Positions 52,401 through 62,635 are shown, counted from the first letter of the stretch. The stretch is DNA of 64,000 nt from Bolinopsis microptera (GCF_026151205.1 NC_087081.1:9735113-9799112), one strand, 5' to 3'. Translations and numbers: made by a program. Notes: a model not told the origin generated them from the letters alone.

Positions 52401-52451
52401 ATGAACACCCTCGATAGTAACCACATCCTTTTTAAATCCGCTGGAGCTTAG
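49448..52451 (+). mobile_element. Penelope-like retroelement, RT plus GIY-YIG endonuclease, one frameshift
   Basis: The ORF from ATG 49448 to 52039 (863 aa) holds a basic stretch K-K-K-R-R-R-K-R-K-K (residues 147-156), the N-L-T-D-K-E-L-T motif seen N-terminal in this family, RT signatures F-D-K-G, N-P-K-A-H-K, D-I-S-N-M-F-T-N-I-P (motif A), G-A-A-M-G-P (motif B), R-D-D-I (motif C) and F-L-D, then a zinc-finger linker C-H-A-C-G-K-C-Y-V-C. Near 52026-52038 the frame shifts by one. The next frame, to 52451, carries a GIY-YIG nuclease (L-I-Y-L-M-E-C-R-T-C, Y-V-G-Y-T-T). Such elements nick and reverse-transcribe at the target. One frameshift and no internal stops suggest recent activity. It sits in an intron of the minus-strand LDLa gene, in opposite orientation. 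Confidence 0.9.
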
Positions 52452-53040
52452 TGTTTAGTTTATTTATTTTATTTGACATGATCTCAGCCTATTAACCCGT
52501 GTTTAGTTTACAATATTGCTATCAGAGACGTGTTATATTCATTACTATTTATATATTTTTACTGCTTGATTCAGAGAAATCTAGCTTTTTCCGACAAACT
52601 AATCTTTAATAGATTAGATAAAATGTACGCAGCCATTCTTTTCGTTTGATTATTACTCAGTATATTTTAGTTTTGTACCGTTTTAAGTCACAAAGTTTTG
52701 TACGTCTTCCTAAGACTTGTTTTCCTTTCCTAGTTTGTGAGTTATTTTAAAGATTTGTGAATATTCCAGTTGCTTTTAGAACAATTTTATCTCAGATAAC
52801 GATGTTTAATAAAATGATGCAAAGACTTATTTCGAAGATCTAATCAACACCGACTTTTAATGTGTAGGAGTACAGCTACAAAATATATATATAATATATA
52901 TATATCGTCTCGCTTTATATATAGTAAGATAATTGCAATTTTTCTCGAAGGTACTGTCTACGTCACAAAATCTGACGAAAAGTTTAGTCCTTATCATTGG
53001 ATTAAATATGTTTTAAATTGGTAAATAAATTCATAGATAC
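52452..53040. other. 3' flank of the Penelope-like element
   Basis: AT-rich. An AT microsatellite at about 52881-52904 is followed by ATCGTCTCGCTTTATATATA at 52905-52924, whose complement occurs at about 17602-17625, so a short dispersed repeat ends here. Confidence 0.4.
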
Positions 53041-53045
53041 TCAAC

Positions 53046-53171
53046 CTGCGCAGTTTCTTTCGTCTGACCCATCATCACAATCTTCATATCCACTACATAC
53101 TCTGGTAGTTTGGATACATTGCTGACCGTCCGAGCACAACGAATATCCTGTTGGACACACTTTGTCTGGCT
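53046..53171 (-). CDS. LDLa-PLAT-TSP1 gene, LDLa exon
   Basis: Acceptor actctccag| and donor GCGCAG|GTTGAG on the minus strand; 126 bases, phase 1 to 1. Reads [15 protein letters not shown], then [16 protein letters not shown]: a complete LDLa repeat with its D-G-S-D-E calcium site. Same length and phase as the exon at 56765. Confidence 0.88.
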
Positions 53172-53436
53172 CTGGAGAGTGGTTGATTATTATTGATTAT
53201 TGAATGCTATATTATCATAATTACAGAATAATATACTTTCGTGAATTATGAGGGCTTCTATTTTGGTCAGGAAGTCAACAGCCCTATCAGTTGGTATAAT
53301 GATGGGAATGGTGAAAAGTTGAATGTAGCAAGGGAGATCAGTCAGCACTCTCACACCACATCTATGAAATGCATGTTGAATGTTCAATGTTTTGATTACT
53401 AACTGGAAGACGTTCGATTTGGTGTAGCTAAGCACA

Positions 53437-56180
53437 GGGTGGGCGACAATTGACCCCCGACAATTGACCCCCCGACAATTGACCCCCCGACAATTGACCC
53501 CCCGACAATTGACCCCCCGACAATTGACCCCCCGACAATTAACCCCCCCGACAATTAACCCCCCGACAATTGACCCCCGACAATTAACCCCCAGACAATT
53601 GACCCCCGACAATTGACCCCCCGACAATTGACCCCCCGACAATTGACCCCCCGACAATTTTTTTGTTGTTGGGGACTGGCCCGTGGTACCAGCCAATGTT
53701 TACTCAAAAAATATATATAACATCAATGGTAATAAGAAATTCATCCCCGTGGGGCACATGCATAAATATAAAATGTAAAGGAAATCTCAAACTATTCAAT
53801 GTAGACTCTACTGGTAAAGTATGCAAGGAAGGTTTATAACTTAAAGTTTTATTTTCCAATGGTTAGTAGGTAAAGATTAAAAAAGTAAAACAAGACTGAG
53901 CACTTCAAAATTTGTAGAATTTGTAACTTGATTTGAAATACGCGGCGATAATAAAAAATGTCCAATGTTGGCAGTGTAATTTATGAGATATGCGACGTTT
54001 ATTGAGTGATGCATAAGTGTGTGCATATAATCTATAAGTCTCTGAATTTTTGATTGTTGGTGTCGTTAAATCTACGTGTTTCAGTTTGAGATACATTTTG
54101 TGAGTTAGACGCAGAGCGGTAGCTGCTGGTTGGCGTGTTATCAAGAGTAGCTGCTGGTTGGCGTGTTATCAATATGATTTAATACAATTAACCCTGACCC
54201 TGACCTTGACCCTGACCCTGACCCTGACCCTGACCCTGGTCCCTGACCCTGGTCCCTGACCCTGACCCTGACCCTGACCCTGACCCTGACCCTGACCCTG
54301 ACCCTGACCCTGACCCTGACCCTGACCCTGACCCTGACCCTGCCCCTGACCCTGACCCTGACCCTGACCCTGACCCTGACCCTGACCCTGACCCTGACCC
54401 TGACCCTGACCCTGACCCTGACCCTGACCCTGACCCTGACCCTGACCCTGACCCTGACCCTGACCCTGACCCTGACCCTGACCCTGACCCTGACCCTGAC
54501 CCTGACCCTGACCCTGACCCTGACCCTGACCCTGACCCTGACCCTGACCCTGACCCTGACCCTGACCCTGACCCTGACCCTGACCCTGACCCTGACCCTG
54601 ACCCTGACCCTGACCCTGACCCTGACCCTGACCCTGACCCTGACCCTGACCCTGACCCTGACCCTGACCCTGACCCTGACCCTGACCCTGACCCTGACCC
54701 TGACCCTGACCCTGACCCTGACCCTGACCCTGACCCTGACCCTGACCCTGACCCTGACCCTGACCCTGACCCTGACCCTGACCCTGACCCTGACCCTGAC
54801 CCTGACCCTGACCCTGACCCTGACCCTGACCCTGACCCTGACCCTGACCCTGACCCTGACCCTGACCCTGACCCTGACCCTGACCCTGACCCTGACCCTG
54901 ACCCTGACCCTGACCCTGACCCTGACCCTGACCCTGACCCTGACCCTGACCCTGACCCTGACCCTGACCCTGACCCTGACCCTGACCCTGACCCTGACCC
55001 TGACCCTGACCCTGACCCTGACCCTGACCCTGACCCTGACCCTGACCCTGACCCTGACCCTGACCCTGACCCTGACCCTGACCCTGACCCTGACCCTGAC
55101 CCTGACCCTGACCCTGACCCTGACCCTGACCCTGACCCTGACCCTGACCCTGACCCTGACCCTGACCCTGACCCTGACCCTGACCCTGACCCTGACCCTG
55201 ACCCTGACCCTGACCCTGACCCTGACCCTGACCCTGACCCTGACCCTGACCCTGACCCTGACCCTGACCCTGACCCTGACCCTGACCCTGACCCTGACCC
55301 TGACCCTGACCCTGACCCTGACCCTGACCCTGACCCTGACCCTGACCCTGACCCTGACCCTGACCCTGACCCTGACCCTGACCCTGACCCTGACCCTGAC
55401 CCTGACCCTGACCCTGACCCTGACCCTGACCCTGACCCTGACCCTGACCCTGACCCTGACCCTGACCCTGACCCTGACCCTGACCCTGACCCTGACCCTG
55501 ACCCTGACCCTGACCCTGACCCTGACCCGACCCTGACCCTGACCCTGACCCTGACCCTGACCCTGACCCTGACCCTGACCCTGACCCTGACCCTGACCCT
55601 GACCCTGACCCTGACCCTGACCCTGACCCTGACCCTGACCCTGACCCTGACCCTGACCCTGACCCTGACCCTGACCCTGACCCTGACCCTGACCCTGACC
55701 CTGACCCTGACCCTGACCCTGACCCTGACCCTGACCCTGACCCTGACCCTGACCCTGACCCTGACCCTGACCCTGACCCTGACCCTGACCCTGACCCTGA
55801 CCCTGACCCTGACCCTGACCCTGACCCTGACCCTGACCCTGACCCTGACCCTGACCCTGACCCTGACCCTGACCCTGACCCTGATTGTCGGGGGGTTAAT
55901 TGTCGGGGGTCAATTGTCGGGGGGTTAATTGCCGGGGGGTTAATTGTCGGGGGGTCAATTGTCGGGGGGTCAATTGTCGGGGGGTCAATTGTCGGGGGGT
56001 CAATTGTCGGGGGGTCAATTTTCGGGGGTCAATTGTCGTACTAAAGCCTAGATTTCGCGACAATTGACCCCAGTGTAATTACATAGGGGTCAATTGTCGG
56101 GGGGTCAATTGTCGGGGGTCAATTGTCGGGGGGTCAATTGTCGGGGGGTCAATTGTCGGGGGGTCAATTGTCGCGGAACC
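53437..56180. mobile_element. Foldback element FB3 with CCCCCGACAATTGA arms
   Basis: 2744 bp flanked by CTAAGCACA (53428-53436, 56181-56189). The left arm is an array of about fifteen CCCCCGACAATTGA units (53446-53660), the right arm the complementary TCAATTGTCGGGGGG array (55885-56175, with a ~50-base spacer). Between them are about 530 bases of ordinary DNA and a 1.7-kb (CCCTGA)n block. No transposase; the Gly/Cys-rich open frame over the left arm is a repeat artefact. The 9-bp duplication fits Mutator-type elements. It lies in the intron between two LDLa exons. Confidence 0.8.
54191..55884. repeat. (CCCTGA)n hexamer satellite, about 280 copies
   Basis: Near-perfect CCCTGA repeat with few variants (cctggtccctg near 54235, ccgaccctg near 55527). 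It differs by one base from the common animal telomere repeat CCCTAA. It lies inside FB3. Confidence 0.97.
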
Positions 56181-56764
56181 CTAAGCACAATGTCCAGTAA
56201 TGTTGCTATCTAGGGAATTTCTACAAGTTCACCTACGAAGTTGTAACAGGCAAAGTTCGTATCATTGTCGACTTAGGAATGAAAGGCTGAGTTTATGGCT
56301 CTGAAAGTTCCATAATCTGATTAAAGTTCAATGTGGAATCCAAGGAAGACCTTTTTTCTATATATTCTCATATTGTGTGTAAATTTTATGTGGAGCATTA
56401 TGATTCATTCATTTAACTGCCGATTTAGGAATGAATGAGTGTGTTTAGGAGTCTGAAAGTGTCAAACTCGGTTTTTGCGCAGTGAATACCGCGCTTCAGC
56501 TCAACCCGCAAACTACATGCGGGAACTTTCCAACATCGTAGAGACTTAAAACCTCGACCAAATTTAACCTTTTCCTAATGCTTATATTGAAGTAACATAC
56601 ATTTAAAACTCCTTCTATACTCCTTTGTGACTAAATTGACGATATAAAGAATTTTATCTGTTAAAAATTGGTAAAAAATATGGGCGTGGCTGGAGGACCA
56701 CTAAGATGGTAGAGTTGGAACATATCATGTTTTAAATTGGTAAATACGTTTACAGATACTCAAC

Positions 56765-56890
56765 CTGAGCAGTTTATTTCGTCTGACCCATCTTTACAAT
56801 TCGTCTGACCATTACATAAATAAACATTATCTAAACATAGCTGACTGTCTGAGCAACCAAATTTTCCTTCTGGACATTTTCTACTTACAA
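56765..56890 (-). CDS. LDLa-PLAT-TSP1 gene, LDLa exon
   Basis: Acceptor accccgatag| and donor CTCAG|GTTGAG; 126 bases, phase 1 to 1. Reads K-C-P-E-G-K-F-G-C-S-D-S-Q-L-C, then C-N-G-Q-T-N-C-K-D-G-S-D-E-I-N-C: six cysteines and the calcium-binding acidic cluster. The exon flanks (GTTGAGTATC donor side) match those of the 53046 and 61189 exons, showing duplication of exon with intron. Confidence 0.88.
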
Positions 56891-57009
56891 CTATCGGGGT
56901 GGGTTCTGGTTTATGATAGTTGAAATGCCCGAATCTGGTCAGATCAGCAGCCCTATGCAACTGTGAAAGGACTAAAGACTCAAGAAAAGGTAACTATTTG
57001 GATGTTATC

Positions 57010-57390
57010 ATGGGGTCTTCGAACCCCATTTTGTCGAGAATGAAGATGAGAATTGGCAGAAACGATAAGGATGTCAAATAACATCGCTATGTTGTGTGAA
57101 AAAGTTATCCCAGTCCTCAAAAGAAAGAAAATGCTTCATTCTTGTATTTTCCAACAAGACGCCCCCTCCCCGCCTCACTACTCTCGTGAAAGTTTAGCTC
57201 GACTGAAGGAGCATTTCTGATAGAGTGATCTGAAAAAAGCGGACTTCAGCTGGCTTCCTTACAGTCCCGATCTGAATCCGACTGATCTATTTTCGTTGAC
57301 CTATTTTTTAAATCGTGTTTATTCATATCCAGTCCCAAAAACAGAAGAAGAGCGGAAAATAACATTAGAAAGAAGGCTTAAAGGCTAAAA
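57010..57390 (+). pseudogene. Degenerate mariner-type DDE transposase fragment
   Basis: Plus-strand reading gives F-Q-Q-D-A-P-S-P-P-H-Y at about 57149, then after stops W-L-P-Y-S-P-D-L-N-P-T-D-L-F at about 57255, then P-K-T-E-E-E-R. These match the second and third catalytic blocks (QDxAPxH, SPDLNPxD) of Tc1/mariner-type transposases. Several stops and frame breaks; no ends found. Confidence 0.7.
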
Positions 57391-57664
57391 CGTGATAATA
57401 TGATAAAACCTGCAATAGGCGATATGCCTTCGATTTTATGCATGTATGAGGCTTGGTTTGAAAAGTTTCTGAAAGATTCGGGTCATTCTTGATATATGTG
57501 TGCGGGTATTTTACGAACAGCTTAATCAAGAAAGCTGTAAGAGGTACGTGGCTGGTCTTTTCGGTATAGTGCCGACAAAACTCTGACAAAGCCCAAGAGC
57601 CTAAGTTTTTTAAATCGGCCGGTAGTAAGTTGTTTAATTGATGATTTTGTAACCCAAATAACTA

Positions 57665-57720
57665 TAAGTGTCTCTCTCTCTCTCCTACTCTCCTATACTC
57701 TCGCCTTTCTCTCCTCCATA
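57665..57720. repeat. CT-rich microsatellite
   Basis: Imperfect CT run (tctctctctctctcctactctcc), within the intron between the TSP1 and LDLa exons. Confidence 0.7.
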
Positions 57721-58084
57721 CTCCCATAACAGATTTACTATATAATTAGTTAATTTGGCAGTTGACTGCAAGATTGCATATCAAGTATTTTTATTAGATA
57801 CATGAGGGGCCCTCAGAATTGAATTGAAGTATGCTTAGACTGAGCGATTTCATATTTGTACCGTTTTAAGTGCGACAGTGTAATGCGTGTTTTCGAATAA
57901 GCGGGATTATACTTTTGCATTTCAACTGTAATAGTGAAGTCCCGGCCCTAGGCCTGGGTTACACTAGTAATTATGCAATACACAAATTCATAAGGTCCTC
58001 ATAATAAGTATAGGCTCCCAATATTCTACCCCAATTACTCGACGTACCTTAAAATTTGGCTAGATGCATAACAATTATTCTCAC

Positions 58085-58255
58085 CTGGGCAGGCCTCAGT
58101 GTTGCAACTGCTTGTCTCATCATTTTCCCCCAGGCACTCATTTCCACCATTCGCTGGACTGGGGTTTGTACAGGTCTTACTCCTGCTTTGAGAACCTCCT
58201 CCACATTCAGCAGAACAGACTGACCACTCTCCAAAGTCACTCCATCCACCATCAA
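58085..58255 (-). CDS. LDLa-PLAT-TSP1 gene, TSP1 exon
   Basis: Acceptor tgttaacag| and donor GCCCAG|GTGAGA; 171 bases, phase 1 to 1. Reads [20 protein letters not shown], later K-T-C-T-N-P and C-N-T-E-A-C: a TSP1 repeat with WxxW-like tryptophans and six cysteines. It lies between the PLAT-like exons (upstream) and the LDLa exons. Confidence 0.88.
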
Positions 58256-58269
58256 CTGTTAACATAATA

Positions 58270-58709
58270 TCCTTGTTTGTGAATTCAGGAACATTTATAC
58301 AGAAATCTGAAATACCCGATATTTTTGCACTTCGCAAAAAATTTAAGAATATGATGCACGAAATAATGAAACTCAGTGTTGAGGATGACTCTGATGATGC
58401 TCCTATCTCCAAGAAATTCTGGACATACGTTAAATCTCTCTACCAGTTCTATACTTGGCCCCCTATTATTTGTAATATTTATAAATGATATGTGTCTCTG
58501 AAGGCACTAATATCGCCTTTTATGCAGATGACACTAAAATCTGGAGGGAGATTTTTGGTTACCTTGACCATCACATAATCCAAAATAACATCAATAGATT
58601 GTATGATTGGTCTATGAGACACAAAAGTGCAAAGCCCTCTCTGTGTCCTTGCAAAGAAACGTGCTGGATAACTTGCCATTCAATACTTTCTTCTATAAAC
58701 TGGAAGTGA
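58270..58709 (+). pseudogene. Fragment of a non-LTR reverse transcriptase
   Basis: Plus strand: a linker like that of LINE ORFs (K-K-F-W-T-Y-V-K-S at about 58410) jumps, with a deletion, to L-G-P-L-L-F-V-I-F-I-N-D-M and, after a frameshift, F-Y-A-D-D-T-K-I-W. The Y-A-D-D catalytic box is intact but the copy is internally deleted. It belongs to a different LINE from the one at 44-48 kb. Confidence 0.75.
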
Positions 58710-58710
58710 T

Positions 58711-59045
58711 ATAGTAGAGGCTCTTACGGGCAAAAATACGTGTTTTCTGCTATGAGTTTGGAGACCTAACCATTAATTTGACACAATATAAATATGACCT
58801 GATTGGTCACGTTCTATACCAATGCGCGTTTAAACTTTGACATTTATAACAGTTAGGCCAATGAAGTAATTATATTTATATTTTGTGTGAAAATATGAGC
58901 TAGAACAGACGTAATCTCACTGAGGTATGGCTGTTTGAAATTTATGACGAAGGCGGGGGTGCCCATTGATAACAACTAAATGCTTTTGCTTGTAGTGCGC
59001 GTCGAAAACGCTTGCGGAGTGACAATATTCAAAATTTGATAAATT
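58711..59045. mobile_element. Truncated copy of the TAGTAGAGGCTCTTACGGG element
   Basis: Matches, reversed, the right part of 38742-39607 (tagtagaggctcttacgggc, tttctgctatgagtttgg, cgcttgcggagtgacaatatt). Its far end is missing. Confidence 0.65.
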
Positions 59046-59635
59046 ACATCAAAACCACCCCAAAAGACCTCATTCCAAACTACACAAAAAACTGGTATAT
59101 GACCTATTGGAATATACATTAGCTAAAGTATGTATTTCTCTGATGATCCCAATACCAGGATTCCCGGACCTAAATGAAGACATAATATACGTTAACAAAG
59201 AAGTTTCGAGGAAACTTTGCAAACAGAATATACTGCTCTTGTAACGAGCATCTGGGAGGTTTCATTACAAGAGTAACCAACTCCCAAAATAGAGACCTTT
59301 CTATTAACGAGAACAGAAAGAGGATACTCTGATTGAGGCTCAAAGATTGCCTATATACTTATGTAGATGCCTAGACCTACCGAACCCTAGCTCACTCTCA
59401 AAGGAACGGACTCTAAATGAATAAAACACAAAGATTGCTTCCTGTCGCACAAAAGGTCAATCTGCTCGAAAACCTCCCAAGTTTATCATGGAACATCCAC
59501 GACTCGGTTATGAGCAAAGAAGTATATTCTACTATATGAGGTTGGATTGGAAATCAGGATCATATCATTATGTACATGAATCAAAAATGCTAGAAATAAA
59601 AGACGTTTGAGGGTACAAAAGGGGTTTAGTCTTAC
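59046..59635. other. Intron DNA without recognised features
   Basis: Between the TSP1 and PLAT-like exons. Short plus-strand frames (for example around 59150-59240) may be remains of the LINE fragment, but I cannot identify them. Confidence 0.35.
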
Positions 59636-59741
59636 CAGATTTACAGAACTTTTTGGTTTCACCATTGTCCAGACCTATAGAGTTTGCACGGCCTTGAGGA
59701 ACAATTGTGTGTGTCTCTATACCGTCTATTTGCACCGACAC
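59636..59741 (-). CDS. LDLa-PLAT-TSP1 gene, second PLAT-like exon
   Basis: Acceptor attaaccag| (phase 0) and donor AATCTG|GTAAGA (phase 1); 106 bases. Reads V-S-V-Q-I-D-G-I-E-T-H-T-I-V-P-Q-G-R and ends near K-F-C-K-S. It completes the beta-strand pattern started in exon 59915. Confidence 0.7.
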
Positions 59742-59914
59742 CTGGTTAATTTCAGTTAAATCTAGCAAAACCACTGATAAGCTTAATAGCTTGAAGCCGA
59801 GAAAGACATTGTGGCATTATTTTGCAGATACAGTGTGCACCTTGAGCAAAAGATAGCTCAAGTGATAACTCAAATCCCAGCTATTATATTTGCAAATAAT
59901 TATTGAACTACTAC

Positions 59915-60150
59915 CTTTTTTAGATCAAGTCCATCTCTTCCTCCACTCTTCAGAAATACACATTCGTAATCCCCGATGTCAATATCACTCTCAAAAACAC
60001 ACAGAACATCTTGGTTGATTACATTGAAGTCTGCATCACACGGATGTTCAGCTGTCTCTCCATTTGATCCTCTAATGTAAACAAACTGAGGGTCTCTACT
60101 TCTTGCCCAGTGGTGATTGAATATAGAGTAAGTAATCTTGTACTGAACCG
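59915..60150 (-). CDS. LDLa-PLAT-TSP1 gene, first PLAT-like exon
   Basis: Acceptor gttatttcag| (phase 1) and donor AAAAAG|GTAGTA (phase 0); 236 bases. Reads V-Q-Y-K-I-T-Y-S-I-F-N, then Q-F-V-Y-I-R-G-S-N-G-E-T, then D-I-G-D-Y-E-C-V-F-L-K-S-G. The order (beta strand, V-x-I-x-G-x-x-G-x-T, I-G-x-x-x-x-V) resembles a PLAT/LH2 domain, a lipid- or protein-binding beta sandwich. The match is by pattern only and moderate. Phase links it to an LDLa exon upstream and to 59636 downstream. Confidence 0.65.
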
Positions 60151-60777
60151 CTGAAATAACAGGTTTTTAAAAATATTTGGACTGGTCAATTATATGTTTA
60201 TATCAGATCGAAATATTCCACTTTACAGGGTGATAATGATAGTGTTATCCAGAACGCTGATTCTAATCTGTTATGGAGTTGAATGTGTACCACAACCTAA
60301 TACCCTGCCTAAACGTTCGGAACTCCTGGACCTATGTGGCAAGCCTGCTCCCTGAACAAAAATATGTAGAGGCTAACCTAATTACCAACGCTATTATTAC
60401 CACCGCTACATAATATGCAGTATTGGGAGAGAGAGCGAGGAGGGAAAAAATGTGAGCCTATTTTGCGCAAATTTCTTCAAGACCTCCACATAACTATTTT
60501 TTATTCCTGTCATCTTTGACATCGAATTAGAACTATTTGAACTTAAAATAAACCTGTTGAACGACTTCCAATGAATTTAATGCCAACTTGAATGAGTATA
60601 AAGTGGCATATTCAATCAGTGATCGACAGATATGCTTACCTAAACACAAGGAAATGTTTTCAAATAAAATTCCGAATTCTTTAAAATAACCTCCTTATTA
60701 ATGAAGTAATGAGTTTACATTTCGACTTTGTAAAGTACCCTGGCATTATAAGCAAAACGAGATGATATTTGACCAAA

Positions 60778-60980
60778 CCCCATAATCATGGGTAGAGTGG
60801 AGTGTGGACTGCTGCCAGTGTCTCTCTTTCTTAAACAAAAGGAAATGATATTAATTTGGGAAAAGCGAGCGACCAATTTCATTCTCGGTATCATTTTGCA
60901 TTTGCGGATGGTTATTCGAATTAATATCATTTCCTTTTGTTTGAGAAAGAGAGACACTGGCAGCGGTCCACTCTATCCAT
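60778..60980. mobile_element. Short inverted-repeat element, ATCATGG ends
   Basis: Left ATCATGGGTAGAGTGGA followed by ctgctgccagtgtctctcttt pairs with the right arm (gaaagagagacactggcagc, tccactctatccatgat). A partial second copy with core and right arm is at about 62270-62400. Confidence 0.7.
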
Positions 60981-61188
60981 GATATTGGTTAAATGGGTTT
61001 TAGTCGAATACTTATATTCATTATATGAAGACTTTTATGTCGGTCAAACGTAGTTAGATATAAGATTGCGTTTCATTCACATTGTAATTTGTAATATGAA
61101 ATGGTGGAACCTATAATAGCTGTCTGATGTTATTTCAAAATCTCAGTTTTTAGGGTAAAATTTACAAGTAAGTTTATCAATACTCAAC

Positions 61189-62130
61189 CTGTGCAATTTT
61201 CTTCGTCTGAGTTATCATCACAATCTTTATATGCGTCACAAACATACGATTCCCATATACATTCAGTAAGTCAAATACAAGGAAATACTTTCGAGAAAAC
61301 CATAGTATATAGCTAACTTTAGCAGGGTAGTGTTGGTTATGTGCCTAACCTGGTGAGCACAGTGGATATCCTTGCTGTACGGCTAGTTAAACAAGGAATT
61401 GAAACTGTGGGGCTCCGTGCAGACCAACCTACCTGTGGCTAAAGCTCTAATATACAAAAACAATACATTGTATTCGTAGCTGGGTGAGAAGTGTGTGGCG
61501 GTTCCTCCGCCCTGCGGACCACATAAAGGCTAGCTTATATAACATCTGAACCGAAAGTAAGAGTACTTTCTTGACGAAAGTCAAATACAAGGAAATACTT
61601 TCGAGAAAACCATAGTATATAGCTAACTTTAGCAGGGTAGTGTTGGTTATGTGCCTAACCTGGTGAGCACAGTGGATATCCTTGCTGTACGGCTAGTTAA
61701 ACAAGGAATTGAAACTGTGGGGCTCCGTGCAGACCAACCTACCTGTGGCTAAAGCTCTAATATACAAAAAACAATACATTGTATTCGTAGCTGGGTGAGA
61801 AGTGTGTGGCGGTTCCTCCGCCCTGCGGACCACATAAAGGCTAGCTTATATAACATCTGAACCGAAAGTAAGAGTACTTTCTTGACGAAAGTCAAATACA
61901 AGGAAATACTTTCGAGAAAACCATAGTATATAGCTAACTTTAGCAGGGTAGTGTTGGTTATGTGCCTAACCTGGTGAGCACAGTGGATATCCTTGCTGTA
62001 CGGCTAGTTAAACAAGGAATTGAAACTGTGGGGCTCCGTGCAGACCAACCTACCTGTGGCTAAAGCTCTAATATACAAAAAACAATACATTGCTCTTGAT
62101 TCGCGCACTTTACCTTTCCTGCATCACAAT
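61189..62130 (-). pseudogene. LDLa-PLAT-TSP1 gene, LDLa exon split by an insertion
   Basis: The 5' half (62092-62130) follows an acceptor made of a C-run then CAG|, and reads D-C-D-A-G-K-V-K-C-A-N-Q-E-Q-C. The 3' half (61189-61263) reads C-I-W-E-S-Y-V-C-D-A-Y-K-D-C-D-D-N-S-D-E-stop-free to C-T-G and the donor GCACAG|GTTGAG. Together the halves are 114 bases, phase 1 to 1, a full LDLa repeat. The 821-bp insertion between them (61264-62084) has a 7-bp duplication ATACATT. As it stands this exon cannot encode the domain, but it is symmetric in phase, so skipping it would keep the rest of the gene in frame. Confidence 0.75.
61264..62084. repeat. Insertion of 2.6 tandem copies of a 310-bp unit
   Basis: GTCAAATACAAGGAAATAC starts at 61270, 61580 and 61891 (spacing 310 and 311), and the copies are nearly identical. 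Flanked by ATACATT (61257-61263, 62085-62091). The unit holds gcggttcctccgccctgcgg, which can form hairpins, and agcttatataacatc, a TATA-like site. No protein frame. Origin unknown; a tandem small-RNA gene unit is one speculative option. Confidence 0.8.
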
Positions 62131-62132
62131 CT

Positions 62133-62155
62133 GGGGGGGGGGGGGGGGGGGGGGG
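62133..62155. repeat. G23 homopolymer (C-run at a 3' splice site)
   Basis: On the minus strand this is C23 directly followed by AG|ATTGTGATG, the start of the split LDLa exon. It takes the place of the usual polypyrimidine tract. Homopolymers of this length often change length and may be misassembled. Confidence 0.85.
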
Positions 62156-62269
62156 TTAGTTGATATTTATAGAATAATAGAAAGCCCGTGGTCACAGGGA
62201 GGAAAGTAATAATATTCTGTGGTAGTAAGTTTTTATCGCATCATAGTATCACAATTGTAAATAAATGGG

Positions 62270-62400
62270 AAAAGCGAGCGACCGATTTTATTCTCATAGT
62301 ATCATTTTGAATTTGCAGACGGTAATTAAAATTAATATCATTTCCTTTTGTTTGGGAAAGAGAGATACTGCCAGCGGTCCACTCCACCCAATTATGGGGT
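62270..62400. mobile_element. Partial second copy of the 60778-60980 element
   Basis: Shares gggaaaagcgagcgacc, attaatatcatttccttttg and the right arm (aagagagatactgccagcgg, tccactccaccca); the left arm is missing. Confidence 0.65.
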
Positions 62401-62635
62401 TTTCAAATTATATTATTATTAGAAAATTACAGTTTGTGTGTCAGTCCACCAAAGTCCAAACGACCTCTTTACCGTATTATCAATTATATTAATAGTACCA
62501 AAAAAAAGTAAAAGACTTGAATGAGTGCACGGCCACGTGTGCTGCTGCGCGTATGCTTCTGTCAAAACTAAAACTAATATAAAAGCAGTGCTTATGCATA
62601 CATTTAAATTACATTTTGAAACGAGAACAGTTTAC

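Noticed and set aside
48625-52900. Hammerhead ribozyme motifs around the Penelope-like element
   Set aside because: I looked for the conserved CTGATGA...GAAA core and saw none.
53190-53696. 168-codon Gly/Cys-rich repeat protein on the minus strand
   Set aside because: Its repetitive part is the CCCCCGACAATTGA array of FB3 read through; unit length varies and the frame is accidental.
54191-55884. Chromosome end
   Set aside because: The hexamer block is internal, is CCCTGA rather than CCCTAA, and is enclosed by the arms of FB3 with genes on both sides.
61264-62084. Newly gained intron (introner) in the LDLa exon
   Set aside because: The target duplication offers a GT on the minus strand, but no AG lies at the other edge of the insertion, so precise removal by splicing is not supported.
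61264-62084. 5S rRNA or spliceosomal snRNA repeat
   Set aside because: No match by eye to 5S, U1, U2, U4, U5 or U6 conserved blocks; kept only as an open question.
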